In this document: piece by piece, positions 48,155 to 59,799 of the stretch
How the letters are laid out: each line of letters opens with the position of its first letter
Position numbering within the stretch: position 1 is the stretch's first letter
Origin: Nipponacmea schrenckii
Taxonomy: Eukaryota; Mollusca; Gastropoda; Lottiidae
DNA length: 64,000 nt
Assembly (NCBI GenBank): GCA_030562195.1
Contig: JAUJPP010000003.1
Span: forward strand, 31,688,602 to 31,752,601
Direction: 5' to 3'
The notes under the pieces: generated by a model
What the model saw: the letters and a program-made list of their open reading frames with translations, nothing else
What the model was told of the DNA's origin: nothing
Database searches by the model: none
Program-made: the position numbers and the translations under genes

Positions 48155-48669
48155 TTCCCGATGCCGAAGAAAGTCTTATATATTTTTCATTGTCCTTTGC
48201 CCTTTGAGCTGCTTTACGTTCTGGCCGTTCTTTCTTATCTTCTTCTGTCAAATCTTTATTCTGAATTGGTTCTCCTCTCAGATCTTTGTTCTCAGCTGCA
48301 TCATCATTACCTGTGCATTCGAGTGGATATAACATATTCAGAGCTCTATTGAGTATCGTCTTATTTGGGAGTATTACTTTACACGATCTATCAAACAACC
48401 CTTTAATTCGTCCAATTTTCCAGCTTCCATGGGGAAGGTCGTCCTTTATTAAAACTACATCACCTACTCTAGCCACTTCACTGCTTTTTATCCGGCCGCC
48501 TTTTAGTTTCGAAGCTGTTCTTTCTCGAAGACTCAATAAATGTTCATCTCTCCAAACTTTCCAAAAGGTATTTAAGAGTTTTTTTGCCCCTTTTTCCACA
48601 TTGACAAAAGTTTCTCTGAACTACTAACTTGAGGTAAATAGTCTGGATCAGTCTGGATCAGCAACTTCA
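48114..48669 (-). pseudogene. BEL pol C-terminal domain (DUF5641-like)
   Basis: Reads LLNTFWKVWRDEHLLSLRER, RVGDVVLIKDDLPHGSWKIG and RIKGLFDRSCKV, the conserved block after integrase in BEL/Pao pol. Upstream, DPDYLPQVSSSEKLLSMWKK is reached across a 10-base direct duplication (gtctggatca twice, 48641-48660) and a frameshift near 48580. The frame's stop falls inside the 3' LTR. Separated from the integrase by the nested insertion. Confidence 0.82.
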
Positions 48670-50113
48670 TTGAGTGGCAAATTAGAAATTTGCCACTCTT
48701 TGTTTTCAATAGACTTTTATAGTTCGATTGAACGCACTGCTTTGTTTTCGAAATGACTATTTTTTTTTTTGTCTCTTTCTGGTCACGCTCCCCAGCCATA
48801 ACTGCAAATGTCTTACACAATCTGGCGTGATATTGTAACGTAATCTAGTGCTCGTTGTTGTTTAAATGTAAAATGACGCATTTTTGTTCTACCGGAAATG
48901 ACGTAGAACGTCACAAATTTTATTTTTGTTTACTAACTCACGGCTTGTTTTTTTTATCCAATCTGGTTCGGACTTTTTTTATTTACAACTTATAACTTAG
49001 ATTAACAAAATAGCAGTTTAAAAATTTTGAAATTTTTACTTTTTACTATTAACCCATAATGATTTTATAATTAACAAAAATTGAACCGGAAGTAACAGAT
49101 CAGTCGCCATCATTAAACCACTTACTTTTGTAAAGTGAAAAATTGGGCCTTAGGGGTTAATCGGACAATTGTAATTTTGATGTCTATGTAATCTTCAATC
49201 GATTGCTAACAATTCTTAGGAAGCCTAATTTTGAATACCTTTCATTTCCGGTTCTTTTTTTATCACTCAGTGCCTAATTTTCCAACGTTCATATATCGTG
49301 ACCTTGACCTTTGGTGACCCTGTGACCTGCACGAAAGTTGTTTTCTTGTCGAGATCTATCCATTGATGTCTTCATTTGTGTTGTGCAATGTCAACTTCCG
49401 GTTTTACAGCCATTTTAAAATTGCTCTTTTTAACTTCGAAGAGCTCTGTCACGTGACCTAATTTACATACGTCAAAATTTCTTTCATGTCCTTATTACGC
49501 GTAATTTATTCTTTCCAATGGTGTATAACACTTTATATTTTGATCAAAATTGCGCTTTTTAATATTTGAAAATTTTGTTCTTAGTTCTATATTAATTGTG
49601 CGTGATTTATGAAAAAGCACGTGTTTTTTTTAAATTTACGTCTTATTTTTTCACAAAAATTGGTACATGAGTAGACAAAAAATTATCATTAAAGATTCCG
49701 ATAAAACATTTTCCGAAATTAGCCGGAAACGTCCGAAAATGACAAAAAAATGTAGAAAATCACAGAAATCGGAATTTTCGGATTAAATTTTTGCACAAAC
49801 TTGCAATTTTATTATTCCACAGAATTAGTACCATCAATATCTTCATTTTGTATGTATGCCGTATATGCAAATTCCTAACCGTTCGATCGCCATCTTGAAA
49901 TATGCAAATTATTGGAAAAATACTACTCGTCCGCCATTTTTAATCCTATTTTTTCAGACTTGTTTTAAAATATAATTTGGATAATTATCTAGGTCCTCTA
50001 GTGGCATATTTTTCAATTTTAAAAAATTTTAAGTTTTTTTGAAAACTGACTTCCGTTTGAAAGTTCATAACTTTTGAACTCTACCATATGCATCCTTTTG
50101 ATCTCAAAACAAC

Positions 50114-50314
50114 ATCACCAGAGAGGCACTGGACTGGAATCCCCAAGGGCATAGAAGACAAGGACGACCTTTACATAGCTTAAAAAGAATAAGACTGAAA
50201 GAGCTAGGAAGGATTGGCAAGACCTGGAATGAAGCAAAAAGAACAGCTCATAACAGAGTGAGATGGAGAACGTCTGTAGCAGCCCTATGCTCCGCAAGGA
50301 ACGAAGAGGACTAA
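50114..50314 (+). pseudogene. Captured RTE-type LINE ORF C-terminus inside H2 copy c
   Basis: Same 66-codon stretch as 44315-44515, still open. By eye the two differ at only three bases: two synonymous changes (an Arg codon CGA/AGA and a Leu codon TTG/TTA) and one Phe/Cys change near the end. Both lie at the same place relative to H2 landmarks. Confidence 0.75.
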
Positions 50315-51033
50315 CTTACTAATATGCATCCTTTATTTTTCTGCACAATCATCTTCATTGGCTAAAGATTCATATGATACCTTGATTTCTAATTTTAGTA
50401 AAGAACATTTGGATTAATAGGGATCCAAAAATTGGTAATTTGCATATTTCTCGTATCTTCAGATGGTTATATCTCATGAACAAGACTCTTGGCAACATTG
50501 ACATTATTGTGATGTGATTTTCATCAGCTTTCTAACAATATCTTTATTTTAGCTATAGACCGAAAACTGATGAAAATACGCCTAGTAGAAAATAAGCGAT
50601 TTTAACATTCATATTTTTTTATATTTAGTTCTATTTAACTTAAAAACAAAATTCGAACAGATTTATAATGTGCAAATTCCCAGCTTTCAAGCAATATATA
50701 AATCAATATGTATAAATAAAAATTGCGAAAAGTTTAAGAATAAAATTAAACTCTAATTGAACCGATATAAATGCAACAGGTTATAAAGTCTGATTGTGTT
50801 AATATCTTATCTTTTGGTCAAGACACAAATTTTGACATTTCCAGTTAAAGTATCCCAACCAATCAAAACAAGTCATTAGACTTTGTGGGCGTGGTTAAGC
50901 CCATATATCACTGCTTTCAATCGAAATAGGGTCTCGGAGGATAAGTCAATATGTGTTATTTTGATGGACATGTATATAGAATCTATAACCGATTGCCGAA
51001 ATTTATAAGGAAACTGATTTTTTAATTTTTAAT

Positions 51034-52176
51034 TACGTATTTCGACTTTGGCGAAAACGTATTGTAATCGTTCGGATTATTTTATTTTTATTTTTATTTT
51101 TTTTTTGCGATTCTTGGATGAGTTTGCAGACAAACTGGTAAAAGGTACAGAAATTCTAAATCTACAGATGATCTTAGAATGATTTCTATTATCAAATAAA
51201 ATAAAACCGGAAGTTCTATCTCTGACCGGAAGTGAAAAGAAGTTGAGGTTTTTTTGCTTTAGCAAGTTTATTTTCACTTCGAATTTAACCGGATTTTCAG
51301 ATTTGAAAACTTCAATGTATTTGTCAACTAATGATTATAGGTTTTATGCAATTAGGTTAAATATTTTACCCACGATTTGCAATTCAATATTCAAGGGTCA
51401 TCGGCAAAAATTTCAGACCGTGATTTCTCGTTTAATATAAATTAAAAATTTTGAAACTTTACCAGTTGATAGGCGATATGTTTATAATTTTTGAAAAAAT
51501 GTGAAAAAAAAAATTCCACTTCCGGTTTAGCCTCAAATGACGTAATTACGTAACTTCCGGTCTATAACTGCTAGGTGAAAAGAGAAAACTGTTTTATAAA
51601 TAACTTGTCAATAGTAATTGATTTGACCTAAATAATTAGGTCAAGCTGCCATATCGGCCGCCATTTTGAATTTTCATTACAATTCTTAAATCCGAAATTC
51701 AGACACTACTGATAGACCGATTTTGATGAAATTTAGCACAGAGATACAATGGATCATTATCTACCTTTTCTTGGAGGCCGATTTTTAAATTTCGGTTCTT
51801 TTTTCGAATTATTCAAATTTCGATTTTTTCAAAATTAGGTCACTTTAACGGCTACGGAAGGTGTGACCCACTTAATCTATGACCTTGAAAATTAAGTCAA
51901 ATAATATTCAATATATTGTCTACGAGTAGGTATTTTTTTATTTAGCTTACTTAAAAAATTCACAGAGATAAGTGTACTTAAATACAGCAAAAATTGATAA
52001 TTTTCATATTTTCGCCACTTTTAACCGTTACGGAAGATATGACCTAATTATTTTATGAGTTTGAAAACTAGGTCAAATGATATTCAATATATTGTCTAGA
52101 TGTAGGTCATTGCAAATTTAGCCTACATAATATTTTAAGGCTCTCGGAATACGTTCATAATTGTAAGCAATTCTAG
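51034..52176 (+). mobile_element. H3 Helitron-like (HINE-type) element, complete, inserted in H2 copy c
   Basis: The 5' end is TACGTATTTCG (51034-51044), able to pair with CGAAAACGTA (51052-51061), then a T-rich run. At the 3' end, CGGAATACGT (52145-52154) is the inverse of the first bases with one mismatch. After 5 nt comes hairpin ATTG/CAAT (52160-52171) and terminal TCTAG (52172-52176). H2 sequence colinear with copy b continues on both sides ('ttaaaaattataaaaacttc' type). About 1.14 kb, non-coding. Confidence 0.75.
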
Positions 52177-54436
52177 TTTTTAATTTACGATAAAAAATTA
52201 TAAAAACTTCGAAGGTGTATATTGTGACGTTGACCTTTGGCGATCTTTATACCTGTACATATGTGATACGTTCTATCCAATGACATATTAAGCTTTATAG
52301 CAAAATGCCAGTCTATTAACAAGCTCAAATGTCACGTGTTAAATCATGAATAAATCATCTCTCCCAATAATCGCATTCTATCCTTAAATGACAGACAGGA
52401 GACCAACAAATTCTAAATAGCTCGAAAGCTGCAGAACTGTTACAAACAGGTCTAGTTATTCTTTCCAATGGTGTATAACACTTGATATTTGATCAAAATT
52501 GCACGTTTTAAATTTGCAAATTTTGTAATTTCTTCTATACTAACTGTGAGTATTTTTCTTTAAATCGAAATAGGGTCTCGGAAGATAATTCAATTTGTGT
52601 TATTTTGATGTACATGTATATAGAATCTATTGCCGAAATATATATGGAAACCGATTTTTGAATTGTTATTTTGATTTTAATTTTTTTACGATTAAAAATT
52701 AATCCAGTTAAAATGATTCAAAGATATTATATATCTTAAATAAAAGGAATGATTGTTCATTTCTCGTTGTGGGCGATGTATGATATGGATTATTTGGAAG
52801 GAAATTGCAACCTTTAGAATTTTAAATGATATTCTCTTAAGCAAAAATAATGTACAGTTGAGTGCACTAGTGGTATAAGGGACGGAACTATATAAAATAC
52901 TCTCTCAAAGATGTAAAGCCGCGCTGTTAATTTGATGTCTCTATGTTATACCATGACAACTTGCTACAAATTGCAGGATCTAATGTTCCTACTACACCTA
53001 AATTAAGATCGATAAATAAATAAATAAACAAATTAACAAGTATCAACGATCTGGAAAGTTAATGAAATCCAAGATCAATTTGTAATCTCAAATAAGGTGT
53101 TATGTTCCACAAATTTGTTTTTTCGACGTTTTGTTTTACACACCAATTTAACAGATATAAATGTTACAAGAAGAGTTAAGAAGATAATGTAACAGGTCAT
53201 AAAGTCAAATTGTGTCAATTTCTTATCGTTTGGTCAAGACACAAATTTTGACATTTCCAGTTAAAGTAAACCAATCAAAACAAGTCATTATACTGAGTAG
53301 GCGTGGTTAGTTCTATTTTAAATGACAGCCAGGAGATATAACAAATTCTAAATATCTCGGAAGCTGCACAACTGTTACAAACAGGTCTAGTTATTATTAT
53401 GGAATTGGATATTATAAATGCAACGTTTCACCCATACAATAGAAGGGACGCGCACTGCCTTGGTACCGTCTAACGGTTCTAGTTTTTTTTTTTCGGGAAG
53501 CTCCCTAGCCCAACTCGAAAATGGTATAGAAATTTGGTTTGAAAAATACGATAAGATACGTACTGGAATAGAAAATGAATATATAAAACTAAAAATTTTA
53601 CGCATCAGTAGTTAGTAATTGCATAATAATAATTAAATAATTGCATAACTTTGTTGCTTATTATCCAATCGCTATGAAAATTACAGAATATAGAGAAGTC
53701 GCCTATAGAAATAAAACCGCATCATAAATTTTTTTTTACCACTTCCGGTTCTTGCGTGAGAACTTCCGGTTTTTTAGAACCGCGTTGGGTCACCCAGCTT
53801 CCGGTGTATGTAAGAAATCAGTACAAAAGCTATACATATATACTATCAGGCATAATTAGAACCCTTTTAGAATAAAAAATCCAAACCGGAAGTGATACTT
53901 TATGTGTCATCACAGAACGGTAACATTCAGCAAAATTTTAATTAGTCCCCTAATTTTTATCCGATTTGTCCGATTTTGGTGTTTTTCGAAACCTTGTTAC
54001 TTTATCTAAAACTTGTTGGGAACAGAATTTTGATTTTCAAATTTAAATTTTTTTAATGCCCGATTGATTTTTTTTTGATAATTCAAAAGGCCAAATACAA
54101 TGACCTTGACCTTCAATGACCCTGAATTTTTACAAGTAGAATGTTTTTGACCTTTGCTATCCACATAGGCCTATAATGGTCAACAACAATTTTTTTGTAC
54201 CCGTTTTAGTTTTTAAAAAAATTCAAAAGGCTATATCAAGTGACCTTGACCTTCAATTACCTTAATAATTTTCAAGTCAAATAATGTACTTGACCTAAGC
54301 TCTTCATACATATGCTTATAATGGTTGTTAAAAAGTTTGTTTTGAGTGTTTAAAAAAGGCTATATCATGTGACCTTGTATCAAGTGGCCCCATAGGAGTT
54401 GTTTGCCACTCTCAGTACTGTTCACAGTTCTAGTTT

Positions 54437-55180
54437 TCATCTGTTTCCGGAATTCCAGTTTTTGGATTCAGTGTTAGAAAATGTGCTGGTGTCAAGGTAA
54501 CTGTTGAATTTATGTCTTCTCCTACATACACCAGTGGTCTTGAAGTAACAACTGATTCTGATTCGGCTATTATAGTACTGTTCATTGTTGAGGCGGAGTC
54601 TTCCAACCGTTTTTCGCAAACCTCTCTTAACAACGCCAACTAAACGTTCATAAAACCCACCCTTCCATGGTGCTAATTCAACAATGTACTGCCATTGAAT
54701 TCCTTCACTTGATATATAAGTTTGCACATCTGGATCGTCAACTGATTCATTCCACATGTGTTCCACAACTTTACCAGCTAATTTGAACTGTGATCCCTTG
54801 TCAAAAACGATCTGCTTCGGTTTTCCCCAACGTGCAATGAATCTTCTGAATCCTAAGAGAAATTGTTCTGCCGACATATCTTGCATAATCTCCAGGTGAA
54901 TAGCCCTGACTACTAAGCATGTATATAAGCAAATCCCTACCTTTTTATTATCCATGTCTGTTTTCACATACAGTGATCCAAAGTAATCCACTCCTGTGTA
55001 GGTAAATGGTGTAGATTCATTCACACGCTACTTTGGTAAAGGTGGCATCAAAGGCATACCTTTTACATGCTGTGCATTTTCTTAGGACTCTTTATACTTC
55101 TGACCTTCCCTGAGGAATCCAATATACGTGACGTACCATAGATAATGTTTGTGAAACTCCAGCGTGAAATAATGTGTTGT
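54437..55180 (-). pseudogene. BEL integrase core
   Basis: The frame from 55024 gives FTYTGVDYFGSLYVKTD (first catalytic Asp), VVRAIHLEIMQDMSAEQFL, QIVFDKGSQFKL (second Asp) and APWKGGFYERLVGVVK (catalytic Glu), a retroelement DDE integrase. Just upstream, SQTLSMVRHVYWIPQGRSEV is read in another frame with stops. A frameshift near 54600 moves the reading to a frame with PLVYVGEDINSTVTLTPAHF, which is cut at the H1 insertion. Confidence 0.85.
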
Positions 55181-55188
55181 GTACATCT

Positions 55189-55575
55189 TCAATGATGAAT
55201 TCTGTAATCCGGTTTTTCTTCGGTAATATAATTGGTCTTTCCCAATCTACCTGTACATCTGATAATTTCGTCCTGGTCTAATACAAGCCCTAGTCGAGTC
55301 ACTAAATTGTTTTGTTTTATGGCCAGTTGAATGTTCGCATAACAAGCATTTTGCATTATTTTCACCAGTAAATTGTTTGCTTGTTCTAATTCAAGAGCTG
55401 TAAGAATTCCAGACAACTTCTCCTTTTTCATCTTTTTGATAAACCTCAACATCCAATCTGTTACTCTGACAAGGCGATTGAATGTGGAATACCTTTTACA
55501 TCCGATGTCAAATAAATAGTTTATTCTTGATTCTTCTTCATGATCTTTTCCGGTAGAACACTCCCTTCCAAGCAT
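55189..55575 (-). pseudogene. BEL integrase N-terminal region
   Basis: Reads FNRLVRVTDWMLRFIKKM, ALELEQANNLLVKIMQNACY and GLVLDQDEIIRCTGRLGKTN, the pattern preceding the integrase zinc-binding domain in BEL/Pao (a short '...I.R..GRL' strand). Ends at a stop before the core. Confidence 0.75.
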
Positions 55576-55821
55576 GTTAGCTTCCTGATGTAGCCTCAGT
55601 GTCTTGAATTCCGACTCTATTTCTCCCTTGTGGTCTTTGTTGATTTTTGTCCAGTCCTAGTTATGCCACTAAGATGAATTGTTCAAAAACACTTTGGTCC
55701 ATTCCACCACAAGTTATGCTCTTTTAGCAATACTACTGTTATACCTCTACTGGCAACATCAGCAGGGTTCTCCTTTGTAGACACATACTTGAAAATGATA
55801 TCTGAGTGACTTCGTATTTCT

Positions 55822-56106
55822 TTAATTCTCCACAAATATTGTCAGAGGTTTCTTGGTACCAATCCAATGTAGAACACATTGTGAATCTGTCAACAAAATT
55901 TGGTCATGTACCTTTAACTGGAAATGCTTATGAACAAATTTCATGCAACGTACACCAATCAAAACAGCTAAAAGCTCAAAGGTGATATTCTTCATCGGAG
56001 ATAATCTGGTCTTCGAAAAGATGATGTTCGATTTGCATACATTATTCATATCAGTTTGATGCAAGTTTACCGTGCAGGCATATGCTTTCATAGGATTACA
56101 ATACAT
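55822..56106 (-). pseudogene. BEL RNase H domain
   Basis: MKAYACTVNL, IIFSKTRLSPMKNITFELLA and LLTDSQCVLHWIGTKKPL give the conserved RNase H core with the TDS aspartate. Frames change at both borders. Confidence 0.75.
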
Positions 56107-56856
56107 CTAGGAATATGGTAATCTGAATCCATGTCTAAATCAATAGATAAATCTTTCCATTTCAAAGCATCTTCATTCTCCAAGTGATCATCCCATTCTA
56201 ACCTTTTAGCCCATAGCATCTGGATAAACAATTTAGCCTTCAAAATCACGGGTGTAAAAAATCCAAGGGGGTCGAAAATGGAAGCTATTTTCTGAAGTGC
56301 TTCTCTTTTAGTAATCGGAACTGAATTGGTATCTCCTTTAATTCTGCTCACTGTTAGGTAATCTTCGGCAATTGTCCATGTCAAGCCTAAAACTTTCATT
56401 TTGTTTTTCTTCACTCTATCTACCTTTTGAATATAATCCATAAATTCGTGAGAGTTCGAGGCCCATTCTCGTAGGTTCATTGACATATCACTGAATATCT
56501 GTTTTGCAAACTTATACATTGTTTCTGCCTCTTCAACTTTATCAACTCCAGTAATGACGTTGTCCACATAGACATTCTGTCTAATGTTTTCTCCAGTTCT
56601 TGTAAGTGCAAAGATGATGGTCCAGTGTTCCTGCTAATTAGAAGGGACTTGAAATTAGTCCAAAATGTACTCTGCAAAACCTATAAATTTGAATATTGCC
56701 ATTTGGAGATTCAGGATTCTTCAGCCAAAAAAATCTAGTGGCATCTCTATCTCTTTCTTGTAATCCAACTTGTAAAAATGCCTTCTCTATGTCAGCAACA
56801 ACTGCTATCTGTTTCAATCTGAATCTAAGAAGAAGCCCACATAGGTCTTGAAGCAC
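56088..56856 (-). pseudogene. BEL reverse transcriptase, downstream duplicate (unit A)
   Basis: Frame 56856-56638 has VVADIEKAFLQVGLQERDRD (motif A) and FGLISSPF (motif B side). Frame 56567-56088 begins at the catalytic VDN box and continues FAKQIFSDMSMNLREWASN and FDPLGFFTPVILKAKLFIQM into the region before RNase H. A frameshift near 56640 separates the two. Near-identical to 59228-59607 in unit B. Confidence 0.82.
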
Positions 56857-57048
56857 AACTGGTCATCTATGCAAACACTCATTTAGACTTGCTTGGCCTT
56901 TGCTGATGCATCATACACTATTCTCATTTTTGTTGTAATCACAGCATGATGTGGTATATAATGTTTGATATCACCTTCATCACTATTATTTGAACCATTA
57001 GTTACTTTTTCTATGATGGCTTTCTTACACTGGTCTTGGATAACCTCG

Positions 57049-57760
57049 TCATATTAATAGATTGCGTATTAGTGATTTGAGTCTGCCATATGCAAGTTCT
57101 CTATTCTCTGGGAGTTCTGGAACCCTGTCTTTCCATGGCCACGTCACTTGATATCGCCCCTCACTAAACTTCAGAGAATTGACACATTCATCGTCTGATG
57201 TATAAGGGGAATCTTTGATGCCAATAGACTCCAAGTTCCAGAAGTCTTCAATAGAAGGATTAACTGGTAGACACGCGTCAGTTGTTGAATGGAAACAATA
57301 ATCCATCGAAGAATAAACTCTACTTACTTGCATTCCTTCAGATGCATTATCTTCATAATGAGACCTTCCTGCCAAAATCCAGCCAAATTTTGAACCAAGT
57401 AAATACAATCCATTTTTTATTTCAATCTTTTCTGGCAAGATAATGTCCAAATAATAATCATTCCCCACAAGAATTTCAATTGAAGAGCTTTCTAAACTTG
57501 TTGGTAGGGTGTCAGCTAGTTGTGCATCTTTCATCAAATATTTCATGTTCTTCCTGACATCGATTTTCAAAGGTCTTCTTTGTTTTGGTCCTGAAATCTC
57601 TGGAACTACGTTAGCATCTATTTCCATAAAGCTTTTGCAGATTTAATCTATTTGGCCTTTGTGCACCAAAAGTTACCAAATCTCTCCCGTACCCTTTTTC
57701 CTTAATTTCAACTTCTTTACTAGATTTTCAGTTATATACGTTCGTTGAGATCCAGAATCC
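57049..57760 (-). pseudogene. BEL protease region, downstream duplicate (unit A)
   Basis: Frame 57627-57049 reads SSSIEILVGNDYYLDIILPE and GLYLLGSKFGWILAGRS, typical of the BEL peptidase (DUF1758-type). The catalytic DSGSQRTYI motif lies just upstream (about 57760) and is separated by a stop near 57640. One or two bases differ from unit B in the DSG region, changing the frame. Confidence 0.75.
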
Positions 57761-57826
57761 ATCAATATCTTACTGTTTCTGTTTCATTGTTTTCTGTATT
57801 GGATACCATACTCTGTGCTGTTTGCA

Positions 57827-58536
57827 TTAGTACAATATCTCCAGAAGACAACAAAGTATTTTCTTACCTTCACCCATTTCATCCGATTCATCCACAAAAT
57901 GAGACACTTCTCTGGTATTAAGTTTCTTAGGACACAGACTTCGGTTATGACTTTTGGTCTTCTTGCAATGGTAACATGCCTTCTCAACCGTACAGTCTCT
58001 ACTCAGATGATCAAATTTTAAACAAATGTAGCAACTACCATTTAACTTCTTCTTCCTGTCTTCCAATATTTGAAATTTCAGACATTCATCACTCCAATGT
58101 CTACCATCACTATACCTACAAATACGCAAATTTCTTCTATCATTAAATTACGAGATGATTTCATTGTAAATAGTACTTCTGCTGATGATTGCTGTTTACT
58201 TGTCAAATTGTTAAATCGTCTATTTTATTCTCTTTGTGTCTTTTAGTTTCCTTTCTATATTTCAAGTTGAATGAACACTTCCTTTGGTAATTTTGATGTG
58301 ATCATTGAGATGAAAACATCTTGATTAATATCTTGTTGTAAAGCCTCCAAACTTCGAAAATGTTTCTCCATATCATCATATAATTTTCTAAGACTAGATG
58401 TCTGATTTGAAGCTGTGGTGAGGTTGATCAAATCTACATAATGTTTGTTTACTACTGATTGAGATTCTCCAAATCGCTCCTTTAATATGTTGATAGCCAC
58501 TTCATAGTTCTCAGTTGAAAGCGCTAATCCAATCAT
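57827..58536 (-). pseudogene. BEL gag, downstream duplicate (unit A)
   Basis: 58536-58255 reads ALSTENYEVAINILKERFGE and YDDMEKHFRSLEALQQDIN, the gag DUF1759-like region. 58129-57827 carries three zinc motifs: CRYSDGRHWSDEC, CYICLKFDHLSRDC and CYHCKKTKSHNRSLC. A frame break lies between them near 58150-58250. Confidence 0.8.
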
Positions 58537-59318
58537 TTTTTTTTTAGATGGTTAAATTTATCAATGTTCGAGAGCCTTTGATTGTTATGAACTGCAGTTT
58601 CAAATGAGTCCCAAAATTCTGTCCACTTTAATTTATCTCCATTATATGTAACCAGATCAAGTTTTGGTAGTTTTACTGTATTCTGTGGTTGTGTGTTGTC
58701 TCTTCGTTCAATTTCTCTCATCTGCAACTGTTGAAAATGCATAATCTGTTCTTGCATCTCAACTTGAAGATCAATCAGTCTTTCCTGTAACATTTCTTCA
58801 AATAGAGTCAGTTCTTTTATGCACATTGTTACTTCTTCTAAAATACTGAAAGATTTTTCAGTGTCTTCTTGAAATTTGGCAAGTTCTGTTTTATCATCCT
58901 TTTCTTCTAACGCTATTGACAGGTCATTTGTAATATCTTCTAATTTAGCACCAAATTCAGCCCATAGCATCTGGATAAACAATTTAGCCTTCAAAATCAC
59001 GGGTGTAAAAAATCCAAGGGGGTCGAAAATGGAAGCTATTTTCTGAAGTGCTTCTCTTTTAGTAATTGGAACTGAATTGGTATCTCCTTTAATTCTGCTC
59101 ACTGTTAGGTAATCTTCGGCAATTGTCCATGTCAAGCCTAAAACTTTCATTTTGTTTTTCTTCACTCTATCTACCTTTTGAATATAATCCATAAATTCGT
59201 GAGAGTTCGAGGCCCATTCTCGTAGGTTCATTGACATATCACTGAATATCTGTTTTGCAAACTTATACATTGTTTCTGCCTCTTCAACTTTATCAACTCT
59301 AGTAATGACGTTGTCCAC
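58533..59318 (-). pseudogene. Chimeric RT-gag open frame at the duplication junction
   Basis: 261 codons open across the tandem-duplication joint. The first ~118 residues are the RT region ending FFTPVILKAKLFIQMLWA. From about 58957 it continues in frame with gag (EFGAKLEDITNDLSIALEEK, coiled coil, then LPKLDLVTYNGDKLKWTEFW). It ends in a run of A that gives KKK and a stop. The fusion is a by-product of the duplication; no function is implied. Confidence 0.8.
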
Positions 59319-59607
59319 ATAGACATTCTGTCTAATATTTTCTCCAGTTCTTGTAAGTGCAAAGATGATGGTCCAGTGTTCCTGCTAATTAGAAGGGACT
59401 TGAAATTAGTCCAAAATGTACTCTGCAAAACCTATAAATTTGAATATTGCCATTTGGAGATTCAGGATTCTTCAGCCAAAAAAATCTAGTGGCATCTCTA
59501 TCTCTTTCTTGTAATCCAACTTGTAAAAATGCCTTCTCTATGTCAGCAACAACTGCTATCTGTTTCAATCTGAATCTAAGAAGAAGCCCACATAGGTCTT
59601 GAAGCAC
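59228..59607 (-). pseudogene. BEL reverse transcriptase, upstream duplicate (unit B)
   Basis: Carries the same DIEKAFLQVGLQERDRD motif A and ISSPF as unit A, with the VDN box starting the chimeric frame at 59318. RT frames overlap at a frameshift. Confidence 0.8.
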
Positions 59608-59799
59608 AACTGGTCATCTATGCAAACACTCATTTAGACTTGCTTGGCCTTTGCTGATGCATCATACACTATTCTCATTTTTGTTGTAATCACAGCATGA
59701 TGTGGTATATAATGTTTGATATCACCTTCATCACTATTATTTGAACCATTAGTTACTTTTTCTATGATGGTTTTCTTACACTGGTCTTGGATAACCTCA

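Larger units (their letters stand above)
48719..53482 (+). mobile_element. H2 Helitron-like element, copy c, inserted in H1
   Basis: The 5' hairpin is damaged (GTTCGATTGAAC then GCACTGC), followed by TTTGTTTTCGAAATGACTAT as in copy b. The 3' end has CGCACTGC (53451-53458), hairpin ACCGT/ACGGT (53465-53477) and TCTAG (53478-53482). Interior is colinear with copy b for most of its length. It interrupts H1 inside a T-run just after 'agactttt'. Contains the H3 insertion at 51034-52176. Confidence 0.75.
48672..54433 (+). mobile_element. H1 Helitron-like (HINE-type) element, copy 1, carrying nested H2 and H3
   Basis: The 5' hairpin has perfect 12-bp arms GAGTGGCAAATT (48672-48683) and AATTTGCCACTC (48687-48698) with loop AGA, followed directly by TTTGTTTTC. 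At the 3' end, TTTGCCACTC (54402-54411) is the inverse of the first ten bases. After 5 nt comes hairpin ACTGT/ACAGT (54417-54428) and terminal TCTAG (54429-54433). The BEL pol frame flanks it on both sides, with the site in a run of T and no target duplication. Without H2 it is about 1.0 kb, matching the intact copy at 62167-63261. No coding frame of its own. Confidence 0.78.

Noticed and set aside
57815..58021. Plus-strand frames at 57815-58021, 60582-60788 and 60743-60937
   Set aside because: Antisense to BEL gag zinc-knuckle sequence and duplicated with it; no independent evidence of coding.
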